Shown: positions 23,298-33,354 of the stretch, in pieces
Position numbering within the stretch: the first letter of the stretch is position 1
Layout of the letters: every line of letters starts with the position of its first letter
NCBI RefSeq assembly: GCF_000708205.1
Contig: NW_014575559.1
Location: forward strand, 646,575 to 710,574
Origin: Mixia osmundae IAM 14324
Taxonomy: Eukaryota > Basidiomycota > Mixiomycetes > Mixiales > Mixiaceae
Length of the DNA: 64,000 bases
Direction of reading: 5' to 3'
Made by a program: the position numbers and the translations under genes
Notes under the pieces: generated by a model
Told to the model about the DNA's origin: nothing
Database searches by the model: none
What the model saw: the letters and a program-made list of their open reading frames with translations, nothing else

Positions 23298-25283
23298 TCA
23301 GACGTCGGTCTCGGGCAGCTCGAACGACCAGTCATCGTCTTCGTTGCGATGCCAAAGTCGCATCCATTCGAGTAAAAGTCGATAATGGTACGCGCGCTTG
23401 TCCTCTTCTCGCGCAAACGTATTGACCCATGCTTTGCCCTCGTCTGCGATCTTCTTGGCCAGGATGCTGTTCTGTCCATTGGCAGAGACGCCTTCGAAGA
23501 AGGTCATAATGTCTGGAATGTCAGAGTAGTCTGCGTGGACAGGCACGTAATGTAGCCATGGCATGATACGCTCAGACCACCATTCGTCAAAGACGGTTGA
23601 CTTGAAGACGGCAGAATTGGTATTCATGGCGTCAAAGAAGAAACTAGAATAGCCGTTGCCATCAATATCGAGCAGATACTTGTATTCCAGATGCTCAGTC
23701 GGTGTCGGTTCGGGCACGAAACTGACGAGGGCTTCGAGCTCCTTGCACACCTCTGGTTGACATTGAATTGGTCGACCAGTAAGCGCAAAGTCTGTGAAAT
23801 GCTTGACAACATGGTTGTAGGAAACGTCATGTCTGACTGTTGTCCCAGCCATCTTCTCTGCCCATATGCGACGCCTGACAGAAGCTGCCCTCGTCTGAAA
23901 ATTACGGATGAGTCTGAAACGAGGTGAGCTCTGCCAGAGCTTCCGTGCTGTGTTGTCAAATGATGCGCCGGTGAGGGGTCCACGCCAATAGAGCTTCGCG
24001 TGTGCTTTTTGATCCCATTCTGGCTCGAATGAACCGTCGTCATACAGACCCGTAGATTTGATGGTGATGTCTCGTGACGGCATGAGAATGTCGGAACGCG
24101 TAGAAGTGTGCGCTCTGACAAACATAGGTAGAATCCGACGATGGATACCTGCACGATGCGCTTGATCGTGTCCCCAGTAGATCTCGGGAGTGTTACAAGC
24201 GTCCTTTGCCAGCTGGTGATCGTAGATGAAAGCCCTCGATTCTGGCAGGTCTGGAGATACTGTCAAGTTGTTGAACCACTGCTCGTTGAGTGCTAAAGCC
24301 AGAGCGGATCCACCGGGACATAGGTCGAGGAATGGCTGTTCGGTATGAGCTTGCACTGGCCTGAAGCCGTCCGCCTCCTCCTGAGTGATCTCTTCCCACT
24401 TGCGTGCCAGATGACGGAGATGCTCTTTGTGCTCATAGGATATGCCAGAGTAACCCGCTTCTGCTAGCCAGCAAACCATATCGAAGCCTTCAGGCAGCAG
24501 GCCTATGAGATGACGCATGTCCTCGAGCGCATCTTTGACCCGGTTCTGAGATTGCTCGTGGGCGTGGTAGTTTAGACGATCTTTGCTAGGCGCATGCGGA
24601 TCGAGTGTAACGAGCATGGCGAGACTAGCATTCTCCTCGGCCAGCCGGACTGTACGTGAGCGCAGGATGGACGCCGGAATGGCGAAGTAAGGCTCGATAC
24701 CGCGGAACAAGCCATCATATTCGTCCTTGAGCTGCACATTGTTTTCGACGGCATATTTCCACCATCTGTCAAAGCCTCTGGGAGGAGAGCGATCGTATCT
24801 CCTCATGTACTCTTCCACGGCCTGCGGCAAGTCCTGAGATTGCAAAACGTGCAGCTTGTCCCATCTTGCTTGTGCGGCGCTCATGAGCGCTCTGATAGGA
24901 TGCACGCCCAAGTCGTGCGGTATTGCGCCGCTTCGGTCTGCCAGGATGAGCTCACCGGTGTGCGAAGAGATGCTATAGTTGTGCTGTGCCGTGCCGAGTC
25001 CAGCTTCGGCCGCCAATCTCTCTGCGCGTCCGAAGCGATCTGCTGGAAAGGCCAAGTCGGGCAAGGGCGAGCTTGGCTTCAGCTCTTGACCATCGTAGCC
25101 GACCTGTATGACCGAATGGGGAGGTATGACAGACCATGCAGGCACTCTGTTCGCTATCCACGACGGCGTGACAGAGCGGGTGATCGAGGTCTCCCAGTCG
25201 GCAAGATCGGCCGCCAAGCCGATTGCGACCAAGAACAGTATGATATAGCGTGAGAGCTTGGTGAGGCCCTTGAGTAGCGTCAT
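23298..25283 (-). CDS. GT90 (CAP10-like) glycosyltransferase, intronless copy
   Basis: About 661 residues in one uninterrupted frame, unusual here. The ATG at 25283 is chosen because it directly precedes a membrane anchor (LSRYIILFLVAIGLAADLA), giving a type II Golgi protein. CAP10 family blocks: RSPPRGFDRWWKYA, LYWRGPLTGASFD, SSPRFRL, YKYLLDIDGNGYSSFFF, STVFDEWW and PWLHYVPVHADYSDI. GT90 members transfer glucose or xylose; fungal CAP10 proteins affect capsule or wall mannan. It lies head-to-head with a paralogue at 25641. Confidence 0.9.
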   Translation of the reverse strand: MTLLKGLTKLSRYIILFLVAIGLAADLADWETSITRSVTPSWIANRVPAWSVIPPHSVIQVGYDGQELKPSSPLPDLAFPADRFGRAERLAAEAGLGTAQHNYSISSHTGELILADRSGAIPHDLGVHPIRALMSAAQARWDKLHVLQSQDLPQAVEEYMRRYDRSPPRGFDRWWKYAVENNVQLKDEYDGLFRGIEPYFAIPASILRSRTVRLAEENASLAMLVTLDPHAPSKDRLNYHAHEQSQNRVKDALEDMRHLIGLLPEGFDMVCWLAEAGYSGISYEHKEHLRHLARKWEEITQEEADGFRPVQAHTEQPFLDLCPGGSALALALNEQWFNNLTVSPDLPESRAFIYDHQLAKDACNTPEIYWGHDQAHRAGIHRRILPMFVRAHTSTRSDILMPSRDITIKSTGLYDDGSFEPEWDQKAHAKLYWRGPLTGASFDNTARKLWQSSPRFRLIRNFQTRAASVRRRIWAEKMAGTTVRHDVSYNHVVKHFTDFALTGRPIQCQPEVCKELEALVSFVPEPTPTEHLEYKYLLDIDGNGYSSFFFDAMNTNSAVFKSTVFDEWWSERIMPWLHYVPVHADYSDIPDIMTFFEGVSANGQNSILAKKIADEGKAWVNTFAREEDKRAYHYRLLLEWMRLWHRNEDDDWSFELPETDV

Positions 25284-25640
25284 GCTGCGTGCGTGCGTGC
25301 GTGCGTATTGCTTGACAGCCCAGAAGAGCCAATCTCCTCGGGGCGCCTCGGCCGATAATCGATTAATCGAAAACCTAAAAGTGGAAGGTAGGCGTAAAGT
25401 GAGAGCCAACGTCTCAGAGGCGAGAGGCCAGTCTTGCCTGCAGCCATGGTGCTGCCAGAGCCAATGTCGTCGCCACAGCTCAAGTACGAGGCCAGGTGAG
25501 CAGCGTGCCCCAATGACAACGCCCTTGGCTGATGGGGGGGTGGAAGCAGCAAGCGGTCCCGCGCTGGAAGCCAGCACTCGCCTCTGTCCTTCCTCACTCG
25601 TTCCGCGCTAGTGCCCGACCAGCCGCAATCGGCGCCTTTC
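25284..25640. promoter_or_regulatory. Shared divergent promoter of the two GT90 genes
   Basis: This 357-bp gap lies between the start codons of the paralogues. It holds a short GTGC tandem repeat near 25288-25303 and a run of seven G at about 25535-25541. It could co-regulate both genes; no known activator site was identified. Confidence 0.5.
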
Positions 25641-27702
25641 ATGTATGGTCGGGGCAGTACTGGCGGTCCAGCCATGTCCAGCCCTCGCGGGGTGAGCAGA
25701 AGGGCGCTCGGTCGACTCTTGCCGCTTTCAATTGCTGCGGTCGTCTTGATTGGCCTGCTCTGGCATTCGTCGAGTAGACAAGACACTGAAGCCAAGCCGA
25801 CTACTTCAGCAGCATGGCAGATCGTTCTCGACCGGGAGAAAGCCGTCGCGTACCTCAAGCAATCGCTAGGGCTCAACGAGTCCTCCTCGGCGTCTGCCTT
25901 GCCGGGAGGGCCAGAGCACTACTACGATGCAGCAGGCCAGCTACGCTTCAGGCAGATCAAACCGGCCAAGCATCCCATCTCAATCTTGATTGACCGCGGG
26001 AGAAGAGACTGGGAGAACAAGCTCAACCGACAGAGCAAAACGCTCGACGAGGCAGTACGAGAGTACAAGCGTAGATATGGTCGCGCACCGCCGCGAGGGT
26101 TCGATAAGTGGTACAAATATGCGCGCGAGAAGGACCACATCCTTGTGGATGAGTATGATCACCTTTGGAACGACATCGAGCCCTTCCTCGCCCTTCGAGG
26201 GCCAACCGTCAAAGCGAGGACGGCCAAAGTCGCGACGGACCAGAATACCGTCACTGCTTCGTTTGACCCTCAAGCGCCAGCTGGCAAGGGTCTCTTCATC
26301 ACGCCCAACCGAGAAACGCTGCGAGACCAAGCACCCCTTCAGCATGGTCGCGCTTATCAAGTCTTGCACCCTCTCGAAGAAATTATACCCGATCTGCCAG
26401 TCGCGTTCAATATGACCATATCCGAGCAGGATTCTGGCTTCTCCGTTTTGCCGTATGATCATGTACACCACCTGCGCAACCTCGCAAGGGGAGGCAAAAG
26501 TGCGCCGACCTCTCAACACTTTGTCGGGCTAGACTGACAGACCCGCAGAGACTGCCGTCGAAGACAAAGACGGCTGGATAGACAAGCGTCCCCGAGACGA
26601 TTCCCACATTGTCCGTATGTGTCCCCCAGACTCACGCATGGCACTTCTCGACGCACCCGTACCGCCCGGCGTGGGTCAATACGACGTACCGCCCTTTCAT
26701 TCGTACATCTATGATCACGCAGCAGCACAAGACACGTGTCACAATAGGGGTATCTATTGGTATCATAGCGCTGGCCGCATCACCCAGAATAGACAAGAGC
26801 TCCTTCCCATGTTCGTCTGGTCAAAGGCAAGATCTCATAACGATCTCACCATCCTCGCCGAAGATCAGTACCAGCCTCGCTATCCTGGTCGAGATCCCGA
26901 ATGGGACGACAAGCCGTCTGCCAAGCTGGTCTGGCGAGGCTCTCTCACTGGATCTGCATTCGCTGTAGGCAACGAGAACAGCTACAAGGGCTCGCCAAGA
27001 TTCCGGCTCAGCCATCTCGGCGAAGCACGCAGTGGCGGCAGGGAAGTCGACATCGAACTCGAATCCGGCGGGATTGACACAATCGTCGTCCCACTGCGCA
27101 ACCTCACTGAGCGCTTCCTCGATCTCGCAGTCACAGGCCGGCCAATCCAATGCGACGAGTCTGTTTGCGAAGAGCTGAAAAAGCTCATCAACTTTGCTCC
27201 GAGGATGAACCACGAGGACCTCATGCAGCACAAGTATGTTCTCGATGTCGACGGAAATGGCTGGTCCGGCCGGTTCCACAAGCTCCTCAGCAGCAACAGT
27301 CTCGTCATGAAGAGCACAATGCACAAGGAATGGTGGCTCGATCGTCTCACCCCTTGGGTACACTATGTGCCTGTCAACGTTGACTACAGTGATATGTCAG
27401 TGCCTGCCTCTATCTCGGACGGGTCTAGCTGACGCTCGGACGCCAGCTACAATCTCATGGTGTACTTTGAGGGCATCGAGGGAAGCGTGCCTCATCGTGA
27501 CCAGGCTCGCTCTATTGCATCAGAGGGCGCCGCTTTTGCGCGAGCGCACGTACGTCTTCTGTCAGGCTATCTAGTGTTGAGCCTGACGCATGATCGATAG
27601 TGGCGGCAGGAAGACATGGATGTGTGGATGTACCGCATGCTTCTGGAATGGTCACGGCTGTACAGCAGGTCTGACATTGATTCGTTCGACTATGTTGATT
27701 AA
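25641..27702 (+). CDS. GT90 (CAP10-like) glycosyltransferase, four-exon copy
   Basis: Exons 25641-26499, 26549-27395, 27447-27549 and 27601-27702 give about 636 residues. A type II anchor ([19 protein letters not shown]) lies near residue 30. Blocks match its neighbour: [60 protein letters not shown] and [15 protein letters not shown], the last joined across intron 2 to [10 protein letters not shown] start at ATG 25641 is preferred; another ATG 11 codons on is possible. Sequence divergence from the neighbour is high, so the duplication is not recent. Confidence 0.9.
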
Positions 27703-27817
27703 GTAATCTACTAGAGGCCCAATCGGGATTCTGTTGTTGTCATCTTGGGCGTGTGCATGCACTCTGTTTGAACAACACGAGGCGAGCAAGCTTGATGCAA
27801 GTCGCGCTAGAGTATGA

Positions 27818-29180
27818 TCATGCTGCTGCTTTCTTGCGCTTGCCAATTTGGGCCTGGTAGCCCTTTCCGATCGCTGTGACAGACCGCCTGGAACCGCACC
27901 TACGCTACGTGTCAGCTCGTTCGCAGATCGTGTAAGACCAGGGGCGCACGATTGGCAAGCGACAAAGTAGAGACGATCGTGCTTCTCAAGCAATGTGTCA
28001 GGAGACTTGCATGTCTTGCACGAGACGTATTCGACTGTATTACCAAGGCATCAGCCCACAGTGGCCTTACCCTTTGCTGAGCACTGACCAATGTATCGGC
28101 GAAGGACATTCTCTATCTGCTTTTGCTGGAACCGACCCTTGATGACGAGCCGACCGCTACCATCGACAGAACCGTGTGTACCCAGTTCGGCAAAAAGGTA
28201 CTGGATGACATGCTCCGGCTGTCTGTGCATCTTCTTGCAGATGTCGGCCACATTGGCAAAGATAGATCGCTTCGTGCCGTCTCTCTGGACATTGGGCGGG
28301 GCGAGCGTGTAGCGCTTCTTTCCTCCCGCGCTCGAGAGTGACGGATGAGATGCGTAGAGGTTCGTGTAGAATCTCCCGAGTAGCTCGAGATAGGTGTAGT
28401 CCCGTGTGGGATCAGAGAGCCATTCTTGCTTGTCGGCTGCTAGCTCAGCTTTGCTCTTTGCCGCTGCTGATCCGTCCAGTCCTCCTTCCTGTCCAAACGG
28501 ATCTTCGCCCTCGGGTACGTCGTCATCATCTTCATCGTAATCTGCACCATCTGCCTCGTCGTCGCTGTTCTGCTTGCTAGCCGATTTCGTCGCCGTGCTT
28601 GGCTTTTGTAGCTTGGGCGCCTGACCTGACTCGGTAGCGGCGAGCTCCTTCTCGAAGGCATCCATGTCAAAGGCGTTCTTGCTCTTCTTTTTCTTCTTCT
28701 TGAGGTCCGAAAAGTCGTCGAGGTCCGTCGCTACACTGAGCGAAATGGCATTTGAGCCACTCGCACTTTCCTCGACAGTGTTACCGAGCGAGTCTCCCTT
28801 TGCAGCAGGCGCAGTCGTGCCATCCACATCGTCCAGGTCGATCGCTACAGCCTTCTTCTTCTTCTTTTTCTGCGCAGGGAGCTGTATGAGTATCGCTAGG
28901 GTTGAGCAAAGACGGTCCTGCGTACCTTGAGATCGCTGAAATCAAGGTCATCGCCATCCTTGAGAGTCAGGTCAGCATCCTTGTCAAGCGGCCTCACTGC
29001 ATCCTCCTCTAGTTCTGGCTTCGCAGGCTCGACAGGCTCAACAACGGCAGGGGCAGGTTCAGGTTCAGGCGCAGGTTTGGCGACAGGCTGGGTAGGTTCA
29101 TCCCCAAGGTCGAGATCGTCGGCAAGAACGACCTTCTTGGTCTTCTTGGACTTCTTCTTGAAGCCTGCAAAGTCGTCCAT
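27818..29180 (-). CDS. SUI3: Translation initiation factor eIF2 beta subunit
   Basis: Subunit of the eIF2-GTP-Met-tRNAi ternary complex. Four exons (29180-28926, 28869-28089, 28034-27950, 27899-27818) give about 400 residues. The N-terminal half has three lysine boxes ([28 protein letters not shown]), the docking sites for eIF5 and eIF2B. The first intron falls just after the D-L-K that opens box two. The C-terminal half has [32 protein letters not shown], the [15 protein letters not shown] region and the C4 zinc ribbon ([10 protein letters not shown]...ACQSCGSRRSV), whose last pair is rebuilt by the third intron. Confidence 0.96.
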
Positions 29181-29367
29181 CCTGTCAATCTCCTTCTGTT
29201 CGGGATAGGCGGTGGGCAGACGAGTCACGCTCAAAATTGCCGCGCGTGCTTTGTCCAGCCTGCTTTGGTCTGGCCTTGTCTTGTCTCGTGCGCGCGCAGT
29301 CAAGTCCAGATCCGAGTGTCGAGGCGCAGAGGTGGACTCGCTCGACTCATTCGAGGCATCTCTGTAG

Positions 29368-30254
29368 ATGGTGACGGCAGGCAACAAGACAGCACCCGCA
29401 GCTCAGATTGCCCAACAAACATCAGTCACACCGCCCTCCTACAGCGCACAGCCAGCTCAAGGCGAAGAGACGCTAGCACCTTTTGACCAAGCCATGTCGC
29501 AGATGACGTCTATCGTTCAGAATGTACGTCATGCTTGTCGGTGACCCAGCGATCGCGTCTCACAGTGCACACGACAGATACCACAATACCTACAGGATGT
29601 TCGGGTAGGTGCCACGCACAATCTGACCGCTTGAGCTGACTCTTACCATGCGCAAGAACTTTCAGCAAACCAGACTGTCCGCGCTCAAACCGATCAATGA
29701 GTTCTTTGACCATCAGAGACTCAGCCGGCCACGCGACCTCAACGAAGCCACAACGCGCATCTCTCATAACACCCGCTACTTCTCGGGCAACTATTCTATC
29801 GTCATCGCCGGCTTGGCCGTCTATGCCATCGTGACGAACCCGATGCTGTTGCTAGCCTTCTTCTTCCTCGTCGGCGGCTTTGCAGCAATCAATAAATTTG
29901 GTACGCCGACAGCTATCCATCGCGTCGACTGCTTATCTTTGAGCAGCACCCGAGCCTGACGAGGCCGGTCAACAAGTCGTTACCCAGAAGACTCTATATA
30001 CGGGCCTGTTTGTCATTGGCATCCCGTCCGTGACCCTTGCATTTGCTTCGGTTTCGGCTGACTTCTTCTGCAGACTCTTATGGATCGCCCGACCCGTGAG
30101 CACAGTGTAGGCTTGCCAGCCGTTCTCACCTATTTGGCTGACGAAACTTTACAGATTCTGGATTGTTGGTGCATCTGCCGTCCTCATCCTCGGCCACGCC
30201 TCTGTACTCGAGCCCAGCGTAGAAAGCGAGTACAATTCGGTAGAGCAGGTGTAA
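29368..30254 (+). CDS. YIP3: PRA1/Yip3 family prenylated Rab acceptor
   Basis: Small Golgi/ER membrane protein that binds prenylated Rabs. Six exons (29368-29523, 29578-29604, 29657-29900, 29947-30025, 30074-30106, 30155-30254) yield about 212 residues; exons of 27 and 33 nt are notable. Core features: RPRDLNEATTRISHNTRYF, two hydrophobic hairpins (VIAGLAVYAIVTNPMLLLAF; GIPLLWIARPVSTVFWIVGA), then GHASVLEP. The 30107 donor was chosen because it restores PVSTVFW; an earlier GTGAGC at 30096 breaks the frame. Divergent from eIF2beta over 187 bp. Confidence 0.92.
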
Positions 30255-30421
30255 TAGTCGATAGAACTTTATTGCATGCCTTGTGGACACTCAGTCATAC
30301 TCCGCTCAGCTGCCCGCGATCTTCCCATGACAGTGAGATGCATTACGGATCGTCACATAATCTACCAGTATCGTACGGCGAGCCCGCAAGACGAACATTT
30401 TTTTTTTCATCTGATGCGAAT

Positions 30422-30979
30422 CTAGGCTTCGGACGCGTAGGCAGCTGCTGCCTGAGCAAAGGCGGTGTCGAGCGGCGTGACGGTGGCACCGATGACTTGG
30501 TTGACAATGCATGCTGCAAGGTTGTCGGTCGAGTTCTTGAGGTTGTTGATGTCTTGCTTGGCGAGCGAGCCGAGCTTGAAGCTGTCGAATTGCGACTTCT
30601 TGTTGATCAAAGATGTCAGGGCAGCCTTGGTGGGGGGCGTGATGTTGTTGGCAACCGTGTTGATGACGGTGACGCTGTTGGCGGGGGTGAAGCCAGTGGT
30701 GCTGTTGCACAGAGAGGTAGCGTTGTTGATCTAGCAAGCTGTCAGTCAGCGCTTCGATCGTCGGTGGGGACGAGGAAGGCTCACATCCTTGATGGTCTGG
30801 AGAGCCGCGGTGTGGATGGCGTATGCGGAGCTGTAGGTGAAGGTAGTGGCAGCCAACGAGGTGTTCAGCTTTTGTGCATCCGTCGTGACAACGTTGAGCT
30901 GGTTGATGAGCTGGGTAGGCGTCGTGGCCGAGACGGCGGCGGCGGCACCAGCAAGGAGAGCGACGGCAGTGAACTTCAT
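30422..30979 (-). CDS. Secreted HsbA-like (hydrophobic surface-binding) protein
   Basis: Two exons (30979-30785, 30730-30422) give 167 residues. A clear signal peptide (MKFTAVALLAGAAAAVSA) is followed by an all-helical, Asn/Thr/Ala-rich domain with the pattern LINQLNVVTTDAQKLNTSL and a single cysteine pair (LCNSTTG, AACIVNQ), as in the fungal HsbA/cell-wall galactomannoprotein family. Such proteins coat hydrophobic surfaces or sit in the wall. The assignment rests on overall pattern and size. It is convergent with PRA1, 167 bp away. Confidence 0.75.
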
Positions 30980-31270
30980 CTTTGAGTGTCTGCTTGCGAG
31001 AGAATGATCAGAATGCGTCTTCATTTGCAAAGTAGCCACCAACTGACGAGTGAAGAGTCTTTGTCTTGAGCTTGGAAGTTTCGTAAAGGCGGGGTACTCG
31101 CAACAGGTCCGTGCGCTTCTTATGCAAAATGGAGATGCATTCCGGGGCAAAGATGAGACAGGACTGCTCGAGTCCGAGAAGGCCGCCCAAGCCAAGTCAA
31201 ACATCGGATCAAGCCATCGAAAGCCCATAATCGGCCAGGGTCGTGCTTTGCTGCTTTCGAGGCTTTAGGG

Positions 31271-33121
31271 TCATGCGGATGATCTGCACCAGCTAGGTAA
31301 TCGGGGTCTAGCTGAGCAGGCTGACCGGTCTTTGCAGGCTCTGACTCTCAATCTGGCCAGGCGCGACATCGGCCGCGGGTGGCGTCGGCATCTGAGGTGC
31401 AGCTGCTTCAGAAAATGAACTTTGTTTTGGCGCAAGCCGGTCATGTGCAAACGTGACTGGTGTTTGCGATCAGAAATGCGGAGTAGCTGATCTAGATGAA
31501 CCCGCTTACAGAGTTCCTCGAGCTGACTGCCCGTGATGGGCGAATGGGAGAAGTAGCGAGCGGCGGCGCTCCAGAGCGGAGCCGAGTCTACGTTGCGCAA
31601 AGCTGCAATGTGCGTGCCTATGGGCAGCAGTAGCTCTCGGATCCGTGCAACTCTTGCTTCTCGATCAAAATTCGAAGCCGACCAGAGCTGCTGTAGCTGA
31701 GGTTTGATTGGCTTGAGAAGTGCCTCCTCGCCGCTCAAGACGACATCCTTGAGAAGCGCTCTCTTCTTTCTATGCGAACCTTTGGGATCTCTTTCCGGGT
31801 CCTTCGCTTTGCGCTTCTTCGTTGGCGTCTCCTTGACTTCGACAACGGGATCGCGCAGATGCTTGAGCAAAAAGTCGGCACGAAGCGAAATGGCGCTCTC
31901 GTTGGGCAGGAGGTTCTTTGCAATAGCGTTCCTCGGCTTTGGGCTAGCAGCGGGTGAGCTCTCCATCGCGACGACAGACTGGGCACGAGAGGGAGCCGAG
32001 CTAGCAATCCCTGGCGCTTGTGATAGAGCGGGACGCATTTCAAGCACAGGATCGTCAGGCGGCGGCGATAATTCGAGACGGTGGGCCAGCACTACAGTAG
32101 GAAGATAGAATCCGGGTTGGCTGACAGCATTGGCCTCGTCTATCTGACGCGCCCCCGCCTTGGCAAAGAAGAGTTTGTCCTTCAAATTGAGCTCTGGATC
32201 GTCTCGAATTGCATGCCATTCGCCAAAACCATGTCTGTTGACACCAATGAGCAATTGTCGATCGTCTTCTGGCGTCCAATCGCAGTCCCACTTGTAGGTC
32301 TGACGCACTGGCGGATCAGTGATGGTAAAGCCGGACGGACGCTCGAGCGAACGAATCCTTTGGTGAAGCCTGCCGAGATCCTCAACGCGTAGCAGACAGG
32401 CTTCAGCATTGACTTTGGTCATACCTGCAACCTGTGGGTGGACGATCTTTGCGCGAAAGACAGCAAGACCAGGCGATTTTGCTTCGAACATTGCGTCTAT
32501 CTTGGCCATATGTGCCTTGACAGCCTTGCGACATTCCTCGAGGAATCCATCGATTGCGCTCGTAAGCACGATCGGATCCTGCAGCGTACAGTCTGCCTCT
32601 CGCGCGACTTTGTCGTAGCGTAATTCCAGAGGGCCCCATTTTTGAATGGCGCGAACGAGACTACGCAGTTGCTTGTCGCTGATACTATGTGGACGGACGA
32701 GAGCCTGCTTATGCTCTTCTGACAGAGGCTTCTCGCTAGCGGTTGAGCTCGGCGCGCTAAGCGCAGGACTCGTCGCTTTGTCGAACAAAGGCGTGCTTGG
32801 CGATCGAGATCTCTGTCTCAAGGCTGCCGTCCCGGAGGATGTCGACGGCTCGGCCGTCGCTGATAGTCGCTGCTGCAGCATCGAGCGTTTCGGTACTACA
32901 GCTGACTTGGCCATGATCTCATCAAGGAGATTCGTTGGCTCTGTCGCTGCAAGGTGATATGAGCTACGGCCGAAAACACGAGGTGTCCATCCACCTACAT
33001 CTTTGCTTTCCTTGTGCCACTGCCGAGAGACTACTGGGCGAGCGTATCGTCCTGGAAGATGATGTGGCACTGCTCGAGGCGTTTGGCAGAGCTGAGTCGC
33101 TCCCTCGGCCAAAGATGCCAT
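31271..33121 (-). CDS. CHD1 C-terminal module (SANT-SLIDE plus CHCT) without motor domain
   Basis: One frame of about 616 residues. After a disordered head of about 150 residues come a SANT-like segment (KQLRSLVRAIQKWGPLELRY), a SLIDE segment (YKWDCDWTPEDDRQLLIGVN, GFGEWHAIRDDPELNLKDK), a linker with basic runs, and a CHCT/DUF4208 domain (KPIKPQLQQLW, REARVARIRELLLPIGTHI). These are the DNA-binding and C-terminal domains of the remodeller Chd1. No chromodomains or SNF2 helicase are found: upstream lies only 233 bp before divergent VPS53. The last part (about 31280-31500) may hold another intron. An upstream exon is not excluded but could not hold a helicase. Confidence 0.75.
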   Translation of the reverse strand: MASLAEGATQLCQTPRAVPHHLPGRYARPVVSRQWHKESKDVGGWTPRVFGRSSYHLAATEPTNLLDEIMAKSAVVPKRSMLQQRLSATAEPSTSSGTAALRQRSRSPSTPLFDKATSPALSAPSSTASEKPLSEEHKQALVRPHSISDKQLRSLVRAIQKWGPLELRYDKVAREADCTLQDPIVLTSAIDGFLEECRKAVKAHMAKIDAMFEAKSPGLAVFRAKIVHPQVAGMTKVNAEACLLRVEDLGRLHQRIRSLERPSGFTITDPPVRQTYKWDCDWTPEDDRQLLIGVNRHGFGEWHAIRDDPELNLKDKLFFAKAGARQIDEANAVSQPGFYLPTVVLAHRLELSPPPDDPVLEMRPALSQAPGIASSAPSRAQSVVAMESSPAASPKPRNAIAKNLLPNESAISLRADFLLKHLRDPVVEVKETPTKKRKAKDPERDPKGSHRKKRALLKDVVLSGEEALLKPIKPQLQQLWSASNFDREARVARIRELLLPIGTHIAALRNVDSAPLWSAAARYFSHSPITGSQLEELCKRVHLDQLLRISDRKHQSRLHMTGLRQNKVHFLKQLHLRCRRHPRPMSRLARLRVRACKDRSACSARPRLPSWCRSSA

Positions 33122-33354
33122 GATCAGATGGAAGCGTCAGTGCAGGGGGGTTCGTTGTAGCTGAAGCAGCTGCGGGCATCGTGCAAGCCGCAAGTGGGGC
33201 CCCCTGGCTGGACAGCAAGGTGTACCCAATGCCGGCAACATGCAAGCGAACACGTCGACACGTCGTTCAGCGCTTCAGCGACTGCCCCGGGCCTCATATC
33301 ACACTGGCATCGCAGCATGACATCTCGTCAGCTTCCGCGACAAGCATCTCAGAT

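Noticed and set aside
30096-30154. Donor GTGAGC at 30096 in PRA1
   Set aside because: It breaks the frame with the next exon; GTAGGC at 30107 restores the conserved PVSTVFW stretch.
30080-30985. 301-codon plus-strand open frame
   Set aside because: It overlaps the end of PRA1 and runs antisense to the HsbA-like gene, whose signal peptide, intron and frame are well supported; its product looks like a shadow translation.
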